DNA of 16,509 nucleotides from CADEEN01 sp035716845. GTDB lineage: Bacteria; Pseudomonadota; Gammaproteobacteria; Burkholderiales; Burkholderiaceae_C. A program made the position numbers and the translations under genes. This document shows, in pieces, positions 6,044 to 13,937 of this stretch. The stretch is taken from assembly GCA_035716845.1 (NCBI GenBank), contig DASTJE010000005.1, positions 1-16,509 of the forward strand, written 5' to 3'. Position 1 is the stretch's first letter. Each line of letters starts with the position of its first letter. Under the pieces are notes generated by a model. It saw only the letters and a program-made list of their open reading frames with translations, had not been told where the DNA came from and did not search any database.

Positions 6044-7633
6044 ATGAACTGGAATCTCGGCATCAGGGGAAAACTGATGCTCAACATCGTCGCCGGCCTC
6101 ATCGCGGTGACCTCGCTGATCGCCATCTCGCAGGGCGGCCTGAACCGGCTTGCGCAGATGCAGGACGCAGGCGCGACGCGCGCGCAGCATGCCGGCGACG
6201 GCCATCGGACCGCGGCGATCGGGCAGCACCTGTACCGGGTGATCGCCGACGCCGTGATCAATCGCGACCTGCCGGAAAGCGCCAGGCAATGGGCCGAGGC
6301 CAAGCGCGACGCCCTGGCGCTGTTCGAGAAGACTGCCGCCCTGGCCGACACGGCCGAGGAGAAGCGCTGGATCGGCGAGGCCCGCGAGGCCCTGGCCGGC
6401 CTGATCCAGGCCTACGAGCTCAGGATGCTGCCGCTGCTCGGCCAGGACCAGGACGAGCAGTCCTTGGCGCGCATCCGTCAGGTCGACGCCGAACTCGATG
6501 GCTACGTGTCCAGGATCAGCGAACCCATGAGCCGGTTGGCCGAGTCGATGAACAAGGAGGCGCAACGGGCCGACACCGAGTTCGACGCCACCGGAAAGGC
6601 GATGACCCGCGACGCGCTTCTCGCCGGCATCCTGATCCTGGCGGTGCAGGTGGCGTTGTCGATCTGGATCCTCAAGAGCATCACCGGTGCGCTGCGCGAA
6701 GCCTCGCGCATCGCCGTCGCCGTGGGCCAGGGCGACCTGAGCCAGCGCATCGACGCCACGTCCGACGACGAGGTCGGTCGACTCCTGCACGCCATGGGCG
6801 ACATGACGGAGAACCTGCGCGCGATCGTCGCGGGTGTGCGCACCGGCGCCGAGGTGATCGGCAGCGCCAGCGTGCAGATCGCCTCCGGCAACGCCGACCT
6901 GTCGCAGCGCACCGAGGAACAGGCCTCGAGCCTGGAGGAGACGGCCAGCTCGATGGAACAGATGACGTCGACCGTACGGCAGAACGCCGACAACGCGCGT
7001 CAGGCCAGCGAGCTCGCGTCCGGCGCGTCGGGCGTCGCGCTCAAGGGTGGCGAGGTGGTCGACAAGGTGGTCCAGACCATGGACTCGATCAGCCAGTCGT
7101 CGAAGAAGATCGTGGAGATCATTGCGGTGATCGACGGCATCGCCTTCCAGACCAACATCCTGGCGCTGAATGCGGCGGTGGAGGCGGCGCGCGCCGGCGA
7201 ACAGGGGCGAGGCTTCGCGGTGGTGGCGGCCGAGGTGCGCAGCCTGGCGCAACGCAGCGCCGTCGCGGCGCGGGAGATCAAGGCGCTGATCACCGACTCC
7301 GTCGCCCAGGTGGACGCGGGCGCGCAGCTGGTGGACCAGGCGGGCAGGACCATGGAGGATGTCGTGCAGGCGGTCAGGCGCGTGACCGACATCGTGGCCG
7401 AGATCGCCGTGGCTTCGCAGGAGCAGTCGAGCGGCATCGAGCAGGTGAACTCGGCGATCATGCAGATGGACAAGGTGACCCAGCAGAACGCGGCGCTCGT
7501 GGAACAGGCGGCCGCTTCCGCCGAGGCCATGCACGAGCAGGCCGACCGGCTCAACAGCGCGGTGGCGGTCTTCCGGTTCGGGCATGCGGGCGCGCCGGCG
7601 GACGAGGCCAGGGAGCCGGCGATGGCGCTGTAG
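6044..7633 (+). CDS. Methyl-accepting chemotaxis protein (transmembrane chemoreceptor)
   Basis: This 529-residue chemoreceptor should signal to CheA/CheW and so steer flagellar movement. It has a first membrane helix at about 11-29 and a periplasmic helical sensor region at about 30-186. A second membrane helix lies at about 191-210, followed by a HAMP domain to about 262. The long cytoplasmic coiled coil has the conserved hairpin tip IDGIAFQTNILALNAAVEA from about residue 363, continuing AARAGEQGRGFAVVAAEVR. Methylation-type regions flank the tip. There is no C-terminal CheR-tethering pentapeptide. The sensor looks like a four-helix bundle with several early histidines (around residues 49-66); the ligand is unknown. 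The ATG follows AAAGGGA at a good distance. It is convergent with the large minus-strand operon, 61 nt away. Confidence 0.93.
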   Translation: MNWNLGIRGKLMLNIVAGLIAVTSLIAISQGGLNRLAQMQDAGATRAQHAGDGHRTAAIGQHLYRVIADAVINRDLPESARQWAEAKRDALALFEKTAALADTAEEKRWIGEAREALAGLIQAYELRMLPLLGQDQDEQSLARIRQVDAELDGYVSRISEPMSRLAESMNKEAQRADTEFDATGKAMTRDALLAGILILAVQVALSIWILKSITGALREASRIAVAVGQGDLSQRIDATSDDEVGRLLHAMGDMTENLRAIVAGVRTGAEVIGSASVQIASGNADLSQRTEEQASSLEETASSMEQMTSTVRQNADNARQASELASGASGVALKGGEVVDKVVQTMDSISQSSKKIVEIIAVIDGIAFQTNILALNAAVEAARAGEQGRGFAVVAAEVRSLAQRSAVAAREIKALITDSVAQVDAGAQLVDQAGRTMEDVVQAVRRVTDIVAEIAVASQEQSSGIEQVNSAIMQMDKVTQQNAALVEQAAASAEAMHEQADRLNSAVAVFRFGHAGAPADEAREPAMAL

Positions 7634-7694
7634 GGCGCCGCGCGCGCCGCCACCCGGCGCACGACGAGGGGGTTGCCGCCGGCGGGCTGCAGCG

Positions 7695-9629
7695 TCAGGC
7701 CGGGGTCGCGGACGGGCCCGCGCCCGACGCGCCGGCCGCCGGCGCCGGCGTGAAGGCGTCCGAGAAGCAGAACTGCTCGCCCAGGCCGTGGGCCAGGAAA
7801 TCGGGCACGGCGGCCTGCACCATCCTGACCGAGCCGCAGGCGTAGACCTCGTAGCCCGCGAGGTCGGGGTGGTCGGCCAGCATGGCCTCGTGCACCAGAC
7901 CGCGCCGGCCGGCCCAGCCGGCCTCGGGTTCGGACAGCACCGGCACGAACGCGAAGTTGGCGTGCTCGCGCTGCCAGCGCTCGACGATGTCGACCAGGTA
8001 CAGGTCGCGTGCATGGCGCACGCCCCAGTACAGCTGCATCGGCCGCTGCACGCCGCGCGCGAACGCGTCCTCGACGATGCTCTTGATCGGCGCGAAGCCG
8101 GTGGCGCCGGCGACGAACAGGATCGGGCGCTCGCCCGCGCTCAGCACGAAGCGCCCGAGCGGGCCTTCGAACTCGAGCGCATCGCCCTCGCGCAATGCGG
8201 TGAACACCTGCGTGGTGAAGCGGCCGCCGGGGATCCAGCGCACGTGCAGTTCGATCACCTCGTTGCCGCCCGGCCGCGGCGCGCTGGCGAACGAGAACGC
8301 GCGGCGGGCGCCATCGCCGAGCACGACGTTGAGGTACTGGCCGGCCGCGTACTCGATGCGCTGGCCCGAGGGCAGCGCGAGCTCGATGCGCATCAGGTCG
8401 TCCGACAGGCGCTCGAGCCGCGCCACGCGCGCCACCCAGCGTCGTGGCGCGCTCGTGCCGGCCGCCAGCGAGGCCACGCCCTCGACCTCCACCTCCACCG
8501 CCTCGAGCGGCACCGCGGTGCACATCAGGACCTGGCCGCGCGCGCGCATCGCCGCGCCCAGCGCGCCGGGCTGGCAGGCGCCGGGGTCGACGCGCCCGTG
8601 CAGGACGGTGCACACGCACTGGCCGCAGCCGCCGGCGCGGCAGTCGTAGGGCAGGGCGAGGCCGGCCCGCAGGCCGGCCTCGAGCAGGGTCTCGCCGGGG
8701 CGCGCCTGCAGGTGCACCGGCCCGGGGTGCACCGTCAGCGCGACGGCGGCGGTCGTGCGCCGCCGCAGCGGCAGCCAGGGCAGCAGCGCGAGCAGCAAGG
8801 CAGCGCCGCCCAACGCGGCCCAGGCCGCGCGCGGCGGCAGCAGGTCCGCCAGCGGAAACAGGCCGAGCAGGAGCCAGTCCAGCGCCAGCGCCGTCGGCGC
8901 CAGGCGCAGGTCCGCGGCGCCGCCCTGGCTGGCCACGGGCTGCAGCGCGGCCATCAGTGCCAGCATGGCCAGCAGGGCGACGGCGATCGGCCGCGGCGGC
9001 GTGGTCTTCGCCTTGGGCACGCGCTGCACGTGCACCCACATCAGCAGCAGCGTGGCCAGCGGCACGCCGATGTGGATGAACACCAGCAGCGAGAACAGGC
9101 GGTTGCTCACCGCCTCGGGCACGATGAAGTTGCGGATCAGCGTGCCGCCGAACCCCGGCAGGGCGTCGAGCCACTCGAAACTCGCCTGCGTGACCCACTG
9201 CGCCAGGCGGTCCCAGGGCAGCATGTAGCCGTTGGCACCGGCCAGGCCGACCAGCGCGATCAGCACCACGCCGGTGATCCAGGAGAACGCGCGGAAGCCG
9301 CGCAGGCGGTCGAACGCGAAGTGCCGCACGAGGTGGATCGCCATCGTCACCACCATCGCGTCCGAGGCGTAGCGGTGCACGCTGCGAAGCACGCCGCCGG
9401 CATACCACTGTCCGTGCGTCAGCGCCTGCACCGAGCCGTAGGCACCCTCGACGCTGGTGTCGAAGAAGGCGTAGAGGTACAGGCCGCTCGCGCCGACCAC
9501 CCAGAACAGGAAGAAGGTGATGGCGCCCAGGTGGTACAGCGGGTTGAGTGCGTCGCCCAGGACGGCATTGAGCCGCGCCTCCGCACGCAGGAAGGCCGCA
9601 CGCAGAGCGCGCTGCGACAGCCCGATCAT
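7695..9629 (-). CDS. Cytochrome b fused to [2Fe-2S] ferredoxin and FAD/NAD(P)H reductase domains
   Basis: The 644-residue fusion has three parts. Residues 1-290 are bc-type cytochrome b with about six helices. Haem-ligand pairs H85/H99 and H186/H200 both have 14-residue spacing, and a GYMLPWDRLAQW Qo-like motif is present. The PEWY motif is replaced by ALDWLLLGLFPLA. Residues 298-385 are a plant-type ferredoxin with C330, C335, C338 and C370 (C-x4-C-x2-C-x31-C). Residues 395-620 are a ferredoxin-NADP reductase-like module with RAFSFAS for flavin at 443-449, VAGATGFAPIKS for NAD(P) near 507, and YACGS at 596-600. Six helices place the redox domains in the cytoplasm. The gene overlaps the upstream HCO-like gene by ATGA and is the last in the operon. 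The likely role is electron exchange between NAD(P)H and membrane haems; direction and partner are inferred. Confidence 0.85.
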   Translation of the reverse strand: MIGLSQRALRAAFLRAEARLNAVLGDALNPLYHLGAITFFLFWVVGASGLYLYAFFDTSVEGAYGSVQALTHGQWYAGGVLRSVHRYASDAMVVTMAIHLVRHFAFDRLRGFRAFSWITGVVLIALVGLAGANGYMLPWDRLAQWVTQASFEWLDALPGFGGTLIRNFIVPEAVSNRLFSLLVFIHIGVPLATLLLMWVHVQRVPKAKTTPPRPIAVALLAMLALMAALQPVASQGGAADLRLAPTALALDWLLLGLFPLADLLPPRAAWAALGGAALLLALLPWLPLRRRTTAAVALTVHPGPVHLQARPGETLLEAGLRAGLALPYDCRAGGCGQCVCTVLHGRVDPGACQPGALGAAMRARGQVLMCTAVPLEAVEVEVEGVASLAAGTSAPRRWVARVARLERLSDDLMRIELALPSGQRIEYAAGQYLNVVLGDGARRAFSFASAPRPGGNEVIELHVRWIPGGRFTTQVFTALREGDALEFEGPLGRFVLSAGERPILFVAGATGFAPIKSIVEDAFARGVQRPMQLYWGVRHARDLYLVDIVERWQREHANFAFVPVLSEPEAGWAGRRGLVHEAMLADHPDLAGYEVYACGSVRMVQAAVPDFLAHGLGEQFCFSDAFTPAPAAGASGAGPSATPA

Positions 9630-11038
9630 CGGCGCCGCACCGCCCCGGCGACGACGACGACGAACAGCAGGCCGCCGACGATGGCCAGCAGCCCCCCCGC
9701 ACCCATCAGTCCCATGCCGGCGATCTCGCCGGTCGAGCGCAGCACCTGTTCGGCGCCCGCCACCTTGCGCTGCACGCCGTAGCCGCCGGACCAGACCAGA
9801 CCGACGATGTGCATCAGCTGCCCGGCACCGTACACCCAGGGCTGCGCGACGGCGAGGCGACCCTGCGGCGCGCCGTAGCCCAGCCGCGGCAGCAGGTGGA
9901 ACACGAGCCCCATCAGTGCCAGCGTCACGCCGACGATGCAACCGTGGTAGTGCGCCGGAATCTTGACGTTGGCCCCGCCGATGGTCAGGCCGATCACGCC
10001 CCCGGAGGCGAACAGCAGCATCGAGGCGAGCAGCGCGGCGCGCAGCGGCCGCTGCACCGGTGCCAGCGGACGTCTGGACAGCGCGAGCGCGACCATCACC
10101 GCGAGAGCGACCGGCACGATGGCCACCCCGCCGCCGAAGCGCATGGCCCAGGTGTGCCAGGCGCGGTGTTCGACCGTGACCACATGGTGCGCCAGGTAGG
10201 CCACGGGCGTGACGAAGACGCTGACCAGGGCGAGCATGAACAGCAGCAGTGCGACGCGCGGCGTGAGCGGCACGCGGGCGCCGCAGGCGCAGGCCAGCGC
10301 GAGCCAGCCCACGAGCATCAGCAGCGTCCAGACGAACTGCAGCGCGTGGCCGCCACCCCAGAACAGGATCTCGTAGTAGGTCTTGTCGGGCAGCGTGCGC
10401 GGGACGACCACGAGCGACCAGGCGAACGCGAGCAGGGCGACCGCGCCGGCCACCGCGGCGGCATTGAGGCCGAAGCGCAGCGCGGCCTGGCCGTCCACGC
10501 GCGGTCCGATGCGCGGCGCGTGCACCAGCGCGCGCGCGATCAGCACCGCGGCCCCGAGGCCGAAAGTGGCCAGCGCCGTGAGGAACACCGGGCCGTCGAG
10601 CAACGGGACGTAGTTGGCCATCACCGGCGCGCCGCCGAGCACGGGCCCGGTGAACGGCGCGACGATCATCAGGGCCGTCCCGGCACCGCACAGCGCGAGC
10701 GCGAACTCGTTCCATGCCCGCCCGCGGCCGGGCGCGCCATTGACGTTCCACAGCAGGCCGGCGATCGCGACGAACCACACCAGCACCGACAGGTCGACGT
10801 GCACCACCAGGGCGGTGCGGAAGAAGTCCCCGGCCGGCAGCCACGCGTTGACGCCCGGCGTGCGGGCCAGCACCAGCAGCACCGAGAACAGCCCCGAGCC
10901 GACCAGGGCGAACAGCGCGAGCCACAGCCAGCCGCGTGCCAGCGCGCGGTCGCTCACGGCCGGCAGCACGTAGTCCGCACCCGCACCGGCAGGGGCGAAG
11001 ACGAAGGAGAACGTCCGGGTCAGCGTCGTGGTGTTCAT
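9626..11038 (-). CDS. Divergent haem-copper oxidoreductase subunit I (candidate non-canonical NO reductase)
   Basis: This 470-residue integral membrane protein has about twelve helices. All HCO metal ligands are visible: H80 in VVHVDLSVLVWF (low-spin haem), H231 (CuB), H284-H285 (CuB), and H363/H365 in HYHG (the two haems). The helix VI motif is GGGHALQFVW. The position four residues after the CuB histidine is F, preceded by Q234, so the tyrosine cross-linked in A- and B-type oxygen reductases is absent. No tyrosine sits where cbb3 oxidases place theirs in helix VII, by my eye alignment. Databases often label such proteins cbb3-type subunit I, but NO-reducing HCO families (sNOR-like and others) fit better. 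It starts 10 nt after the small periplasmic-protein gene and overlaps the cytochrome b/reductase gene by 4 nt, so both are likely partners. Confidence 0.75.
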   Translation of the reverse strand: MNTTTLTRTFSFVFAPAGAGADYVLPAVSDRALARGWLWLALFALVGSGLFSVLLVLARTPGVNAWLPAGDFFRTALVVHVDLSVLVWFVAIAGLLWNVNGAPGRGRAWNEFALALCGAGTALMIVAPFTGPVLGGAPVMANYVPLLDGPVFLTALATFGLGAAVLIARALVHAPRIGPRVDGQAALRFGLNAAAVAGAVALLAFAWSLVVVPRTLPDKTYYEILFWGGGHALQFVWTLLMLVGWLALACACGARVPLTPRVALLLFMLALVSVFVTPVAYLAHHVVTVEHRAWHTWAMRFGGGVAIVPVALAVMVALALSRRPLAPVQRPLRAALLASMLLFASGGVIGLTIGGANVKIPAHYHGCIVGVTLALMGLVFHLLPRLGYGAPQGRLAVAQPWVYGAGQLMHIVGLVWSGGYGVQRKVAGAEQVLRSTGEIAGMGLMGAGGLLAIVGGLLFVVVVAGAVRRR

Positions 11039-11048
11039 GGCGGGATCT

Positions 11049-11570
11049 TCATTGGATGGTGATGGCGCCCTTCTGCGCGTCGAAGTCGACCACCAGCACC
11101 TGTGCGGGCGCGAGCGTCACCGTGGCCTCCCGGGTGTGCGTGAAGCCGCCGGCGCGCACGTCGTCCTTGAGGCGCACGGCAATGCGCTGCACGCCGGCGG
11201 GCACCACGAGCTTCTGGTACAGGGCCGAGGCACCGTCCCTGGACAGGCCCGACGGCGTGGCCGTGCGGCGCAGCACGGGCGCGTCGCCGAGGTCGACTTC
11301 GATGCTGACCGGCGAGCGTTCGCGCGGACAGACCTGGGGCGCGCGCATGTTGGGCGGCAGCCGGGCGCGTTCCTCCTGCGTGAGCGGCCTGCAGTCGCCC
11401 ACCGGGCGGCCGGCGTGCACGAAGCTCACCTTGATGACCGCTTGCCCCGGCGCCAGCGGGTGGTAGCGTGGCCACTGCGAGAACACGCCCAGCGCGAGCG
11501 CGAAGGTCGCGTACAGCAGCACCTGGCCGACCAGAGCGCGGGGCGACGTCGGGCGCGCGGGCTCACGCAT
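11049..11570 (-). CDS. Membrane-anchored periplasmic protein of unknown function in the HCO operon
   Basis: I do not recognise a named family. The 173 residues comprise a short basic N-terminus, one membrane helix at about 12-31, and a periplasmic domain that looks mostly beta. The domain carries two cysteines, C60 and C81, flanking a polar block ending PPNMRAPQVCPRERSPV; they could form a disulfide or bind metal. There is no CuA motif (C-x3-C-x7-H type) and no CxxCH haem site. One N-terminal helix plus a periplasmic beta domain is the shape of an HCO subunit II. The gene immediately precedes an HCO subunit I that has no other subunit II nearby. I therefore suspect a metal-free accessory subunit. 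The start ATG at 11570 overlaps the upstream stop by 8 nt, indicating translational coupling. A longer upstream start would run inside the neighbour. Confidence 0.7.
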   Translation of the reverse strand: MREPARPTSPRALVGQVLLYATFALALGVFSQWPRYHPLAPGQAVIKVSFVHAGRPVGDCRPLTQEERARLPPNMRAPQVCPRERSPVSIEVDLGDAPVLRRTATPSGLSRDGASALYQKLVVPAGVQRIAVRLKDDVRAGGFTHTREATVTLAPAQVLVVDFDAQKGAITIQ

Positions 11571-13131
11571 GGCGCAGCCTCTCGATGGCGTCGCGCACCA
11601 CGGCCTCGTCGCCACGGTTGGCGGTCACGAAGGTCACGTCCGCCGGGCGCACCGTGGCGCGCAGGCGAGGCTCGCGCACGCCCTCGAGGCGCTCGCGGGC
11701 CGTGCGGGCGCCGAAGCGGAACGCACAGGCGTCCTCGCCGCATGCGACCACCACGACACCCGCGGCGCCATGGCGCAGCGCGAACTCCACGAAGGACGGC
11801 GGCAGTTGCCCGGTGCACAGCAGGCCGTGCGTGCACACGTCGTGCCCATGGGCCAGGGTGTCGAGACGCGCGCCACAGTCGCACCCGAAGACGACGATCG
11901 GGCGCGCGGCCGCGGCGGCGCGCAATCGCTCGCGCAGGGCGCCCAGCGGCCGCTGGGGCATGTCGATGCCGGTCACCAGCGCGGCCGAATGGCGGAACGG
12001 TGTCGACGAGGGGCACGCGCCGGCACAGATGCCGCAGGACGCGCACAGGTCGGCGTCGACGACCGCCACCTCCCAGCCGGCAGGGCGCTGCGGATGCGCA
12101 GCCATCGTGATGGCCGCGTAGGGGCAATCGGCGAAGCAGCGGCGGCAGCCGTTGCAGTGCCCGGGGTCGACCACGGCCACCGGCCGAGCAGCCCCGCGAG
12201 GCCCGAGGAAGGGCAAGGCCAGGAGCAGCGCGAACACCGAGCCCACGAGGAGCCAGGCCGTCGCGGGCGAAACGGCTTCGGCCAGCGGATGCAGCCAGAG
12301 CAGCATCCAGTCCAGGCGCAGCACCTGCGGCACCGACGCGAGCGACGCGGGGCCATGGCTGGTCACGGGGGCGAAGCCCGCGAGCGCGAGCAGGGTGAGC
12401 ACCGTGCCCCAGCCGAGGGCGCGTGGCGGCAGCACCGCCGGCCGCGTCAGGCGCTGCACATGGAACCAGAGCCCGAACACGAGCAGCAGCGGCACCCCGA
12501 TGTGGACGAACACGAACAGCGAGAACAGCCGGTCGCTGACCGCGGCGGCCGTCAGGAAATTGGCTGCCAGGGGCGTTGCGAACAGCGGCAGCGCGTCCAG
12601 CCACTCCGCGGTGGCGACGGCCGAGAACTGGCCGAGCTGGTCCCAGTTGAGCCAGAAGCCCCCGATGGCCGCAGCGCCCGCGAGCGCCACCAGCGGCACG
12701 CCCGTCAGCCACGAGAAGCGGCGGAAGCCGCGCTCATGGCCATGCACCCATTCGCGCAGCAGGTGCAGGCCGATCGTCACCGCGAACGCGTCCGCTGCAT
12801 AGCGGTGCAGGCCGCGCACCAGGGAGCCCCAGGACCAGGGCGTGCGCGTCAGCACGTCGATGGAGGCGTGGGCGCCCTCGGCCGACGTGTCGAGGGCCGC
12901 GTACAGCACGCTGCCGCTGGCGGCCAGCAGCATGAAGGACAGGCAGGCCAGCGCGCCGAGGTGGCGCAGGGGATTCAGGTGCGAACCGAACGCCGAGTCG
13001 AACAGGCGCTCCAGGGCGCGCCAGGCACTCGCAAGGGCATCCCGCAGCGCGCCGGGAGCCAGGGCGCGGCGCGGACGGCCGCCGGGCGATGTCAGCAGCC
13101 GCGTGCGACCGGGCTCGACGCGGACGCGCAT
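11563..13131 (-). CDS. Cytochrome b fused to two [4Fe-4S] motifs and an MvhD-like domain
   Basis: The 522-residue fusion starts with bc-type cytochrome b (about 45-312, six helices). Haem-ligand pairs H109/H123 and H210/H224 are intact, each 14 apart. The Qo-like GYxLPW motif is degraded to GFWLNWDQLGQ, and PEWY becomes RLDWMLLWLHPLA. Then come two ferredoxin motifs, CNGCRRCFADCP (C326, 329, 332, 336) and CASCGICAGACP (C363, 366, 369, 373). The C-terminal part (about 410-520) has FGCDCG, VCTHGLLCTG and VVACGEDAC, the cysteine layout of MvhD/FrhD-type delta subunits, which in methanogens pass electrons between hydrogenase and heterodisulfide reductase. The ATG at 13131 has AGGAGG 8 nt upstream and overlaps the SCO gene by 40 nt. 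The soluble part should be cytoplasmic. No hydrogenase or HdrA gene is in the window, so its donor or acceptor is unknown. Confidence 0.85.
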   Translation of the reverse strand: MRVRVEPGRTRLLTSPGGRPRRALAPGALRDALASAWRALERLFDSAFGSHLNPLRHLGALACLSFMLLAASGSVLYAALDTSAEGAHASIDVLTRTPWSWGSLVRGLHRYAADAFAVTIGLHLLREWVHGHERGFRRFSWLTGVPLVALAGAAAIGGFWLNWDQLGQFSAVATAEWLDALPLFATPLAANFLTAAAVSDRLFSLFVFVHIGVPLLLVFGLWFHVQRLTRPAVLPPRALGWGTVLTLLALAGFAPVTSHGPASLASVPQVLRLDWMLLWLHPLAEAVSPATAWLLVGSVFALLLALPFLGPRGAARPVAVVDPGHCNGCRRCFADCPYAAITMAAHPQRPAGWEVAVVDADLCASCGICAGACPSSTPFRHSAALVTGIDMPQRPLGALRERLRAAAAARPIVVFGCDCGARLDTLAHGHDVCTHGLLCTGQLPPSFVEFALRHGAAGVVVVACGEDACAFRFGARTARERLEGVREPRLRATVRPADVTFVTANRGDEAVVRDAIERLRHA

Positions 13132-13937
13132 TGCTCACGCCTCCTGAGCTTGCGCTGCGAAAGCCACTCGAGCAGCAGGTACAACGCGACGCCGGAAAAG
13201 AACACCGCGCCGCCGATCAGCTCGAGGATGAGCTTGAGGTCGTAGCGGTACTTGCCGGTCTCGGGGTCGTAGACGGTGCACAGGATGCGAACCCGCTCGA
13301 CCAGGCCTTCGACGCTCAACGCCTGCGCGGGCGCGTCGCGCAGCAGCGTTCGCAAGGGCTCGCCGAGCTGGTCGGCACGCAAGCGGTCGCCATAGACCTG
13401 CCGGTGGATGCGGCCCTGGGCGTCGACGATCGTGACGCCCAGCACGTGGTCGAACCCCGCCGGCGTGGCGACGTACGAGAAGCCGAAGGCGCGCGTCAAC
13501 GTTGCGGCCTGTGCGCCGTCGGGGCTGAAGAACTCCCAGTTCGGGCGCGACAGGCCGTGCTGCGCGGCGAAGGCGCGCATCGCCGCCGGCGAGTCGAAGG
13601 GATGGTTGAAGCCGATGGTCGCGACGTTGTACTGCGAAGGACCGAACGCGCGATCCAGCCCGTCCAGCGCGTCGGCCAGCGCACGCGTCTGGGTGGGGCA
13701 GACCTGGAAGCAGCCGGTGTAGACGAAGCTGACGAGGAGGGGCTTGCCGCGGTAGCGCGACAGGCTCACCGCGCGCCCCTGGCGATCGGTGAGCACGAGG
13801 TCGGGCACCAGGCGGCCGAGCGCCGCCTCGGCTGCCGCGACGGCCTGTGCTTCATCGAGCCTGGGAACGTCGGCCCGCGCGGTCGCCAACGCCAGTGCTG
13901 CAGCGATCGTCGCAGCGAGCTCAGCGCAACGCCGCAT
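13092..13937 (-). CDS. SCO1/SenC family copper chaperone with C-terminal membrane helix
   Basis: SCO proteins deliver copper to, or reduce thiols of, the metal sites of terminal oxidases and related enzymes. The 281-residue precursor has an N-terminal signal sequence (MRRCAELAA..., likely cleaved near ARA-DVP, residue 22). It has a thioredoxin-like fold with the copper-binding TGCFQVCP motif (C76, C80) and the conserved histidine H164 in GFDHVLGVTIVD. Unlike the usual N-anchored SCO, it ends with a hydrophobic helix at about 235-257 followed by basic residues, so it is anchored at its C-terminus. ATG 13937 is chosen over an in-frame TTG at 13946; a G-rich Shine-Dalgarno-like stretch precedes it. 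It overlaps the haem o synthase gene by 17 nt and the next gene by 40 nt. It probably serves the HCO enzymes of this operon. Confidence 0.87.
   Translation of the reverse strand: MRRCAELAATIAAALALATARADVPRLDEAQAVAAAEAALGRLVPDLVLTDRQGRAVSLSRYRGKPLLVSFVYTGCFQVCPTQTRALADALDGLDRAFGPSQYNVATIGFNHPFDSPAAMRAFAAQHGLSRPNWEFFSPDGAQAATLTRAFGFSYVATPAGFDHVLGVTIVDAQGRIHRQVYGDRLRADQLGEPLRTLLRDAPAQALSVEGLVERVRILCTVYDPETGKYRYDLKLILELIGGAVFFSGVALYLLLEWLSQRKLRRREQCASASSPVARGC

Noticed and set aside
7634..7694. Possible bidirectional terminator between the convergent chemoreceptor and cytochrome genes (CCGGCG at 7654-7659 and CGCCGG at 7677-7682)
   Set aside because: The arms are only 6 bp with a 17-nt loop and no T-tract. 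Such pairs arise easily in this base composition.
9626..11038. Ordinary cbb3 oxidase catalytic subunit (CcoN)
   Set aside because: There are no CcoO/CcoP neighbours, the helix VI motif is HALQF, and no tyrosine is seen at the CcoN helix VII position by eye. Still worth confirming by phylogeny.
7695..13131. The two cytochrome b proteins as a standard bc1 complex
   Set aside because: No Rieske protein or cytochrome c1 gene is present, PEWY is missing, and both proteins carry cytoplasmic redox domains instead of the usual last helices.
11563..13131. Evidence for a hydrogenase from the MvhD-like domain
   Set aside because: No nickel-iron hydrogenase large or small subunit is in the window. MvhD-like domains also occur with other electron donors.
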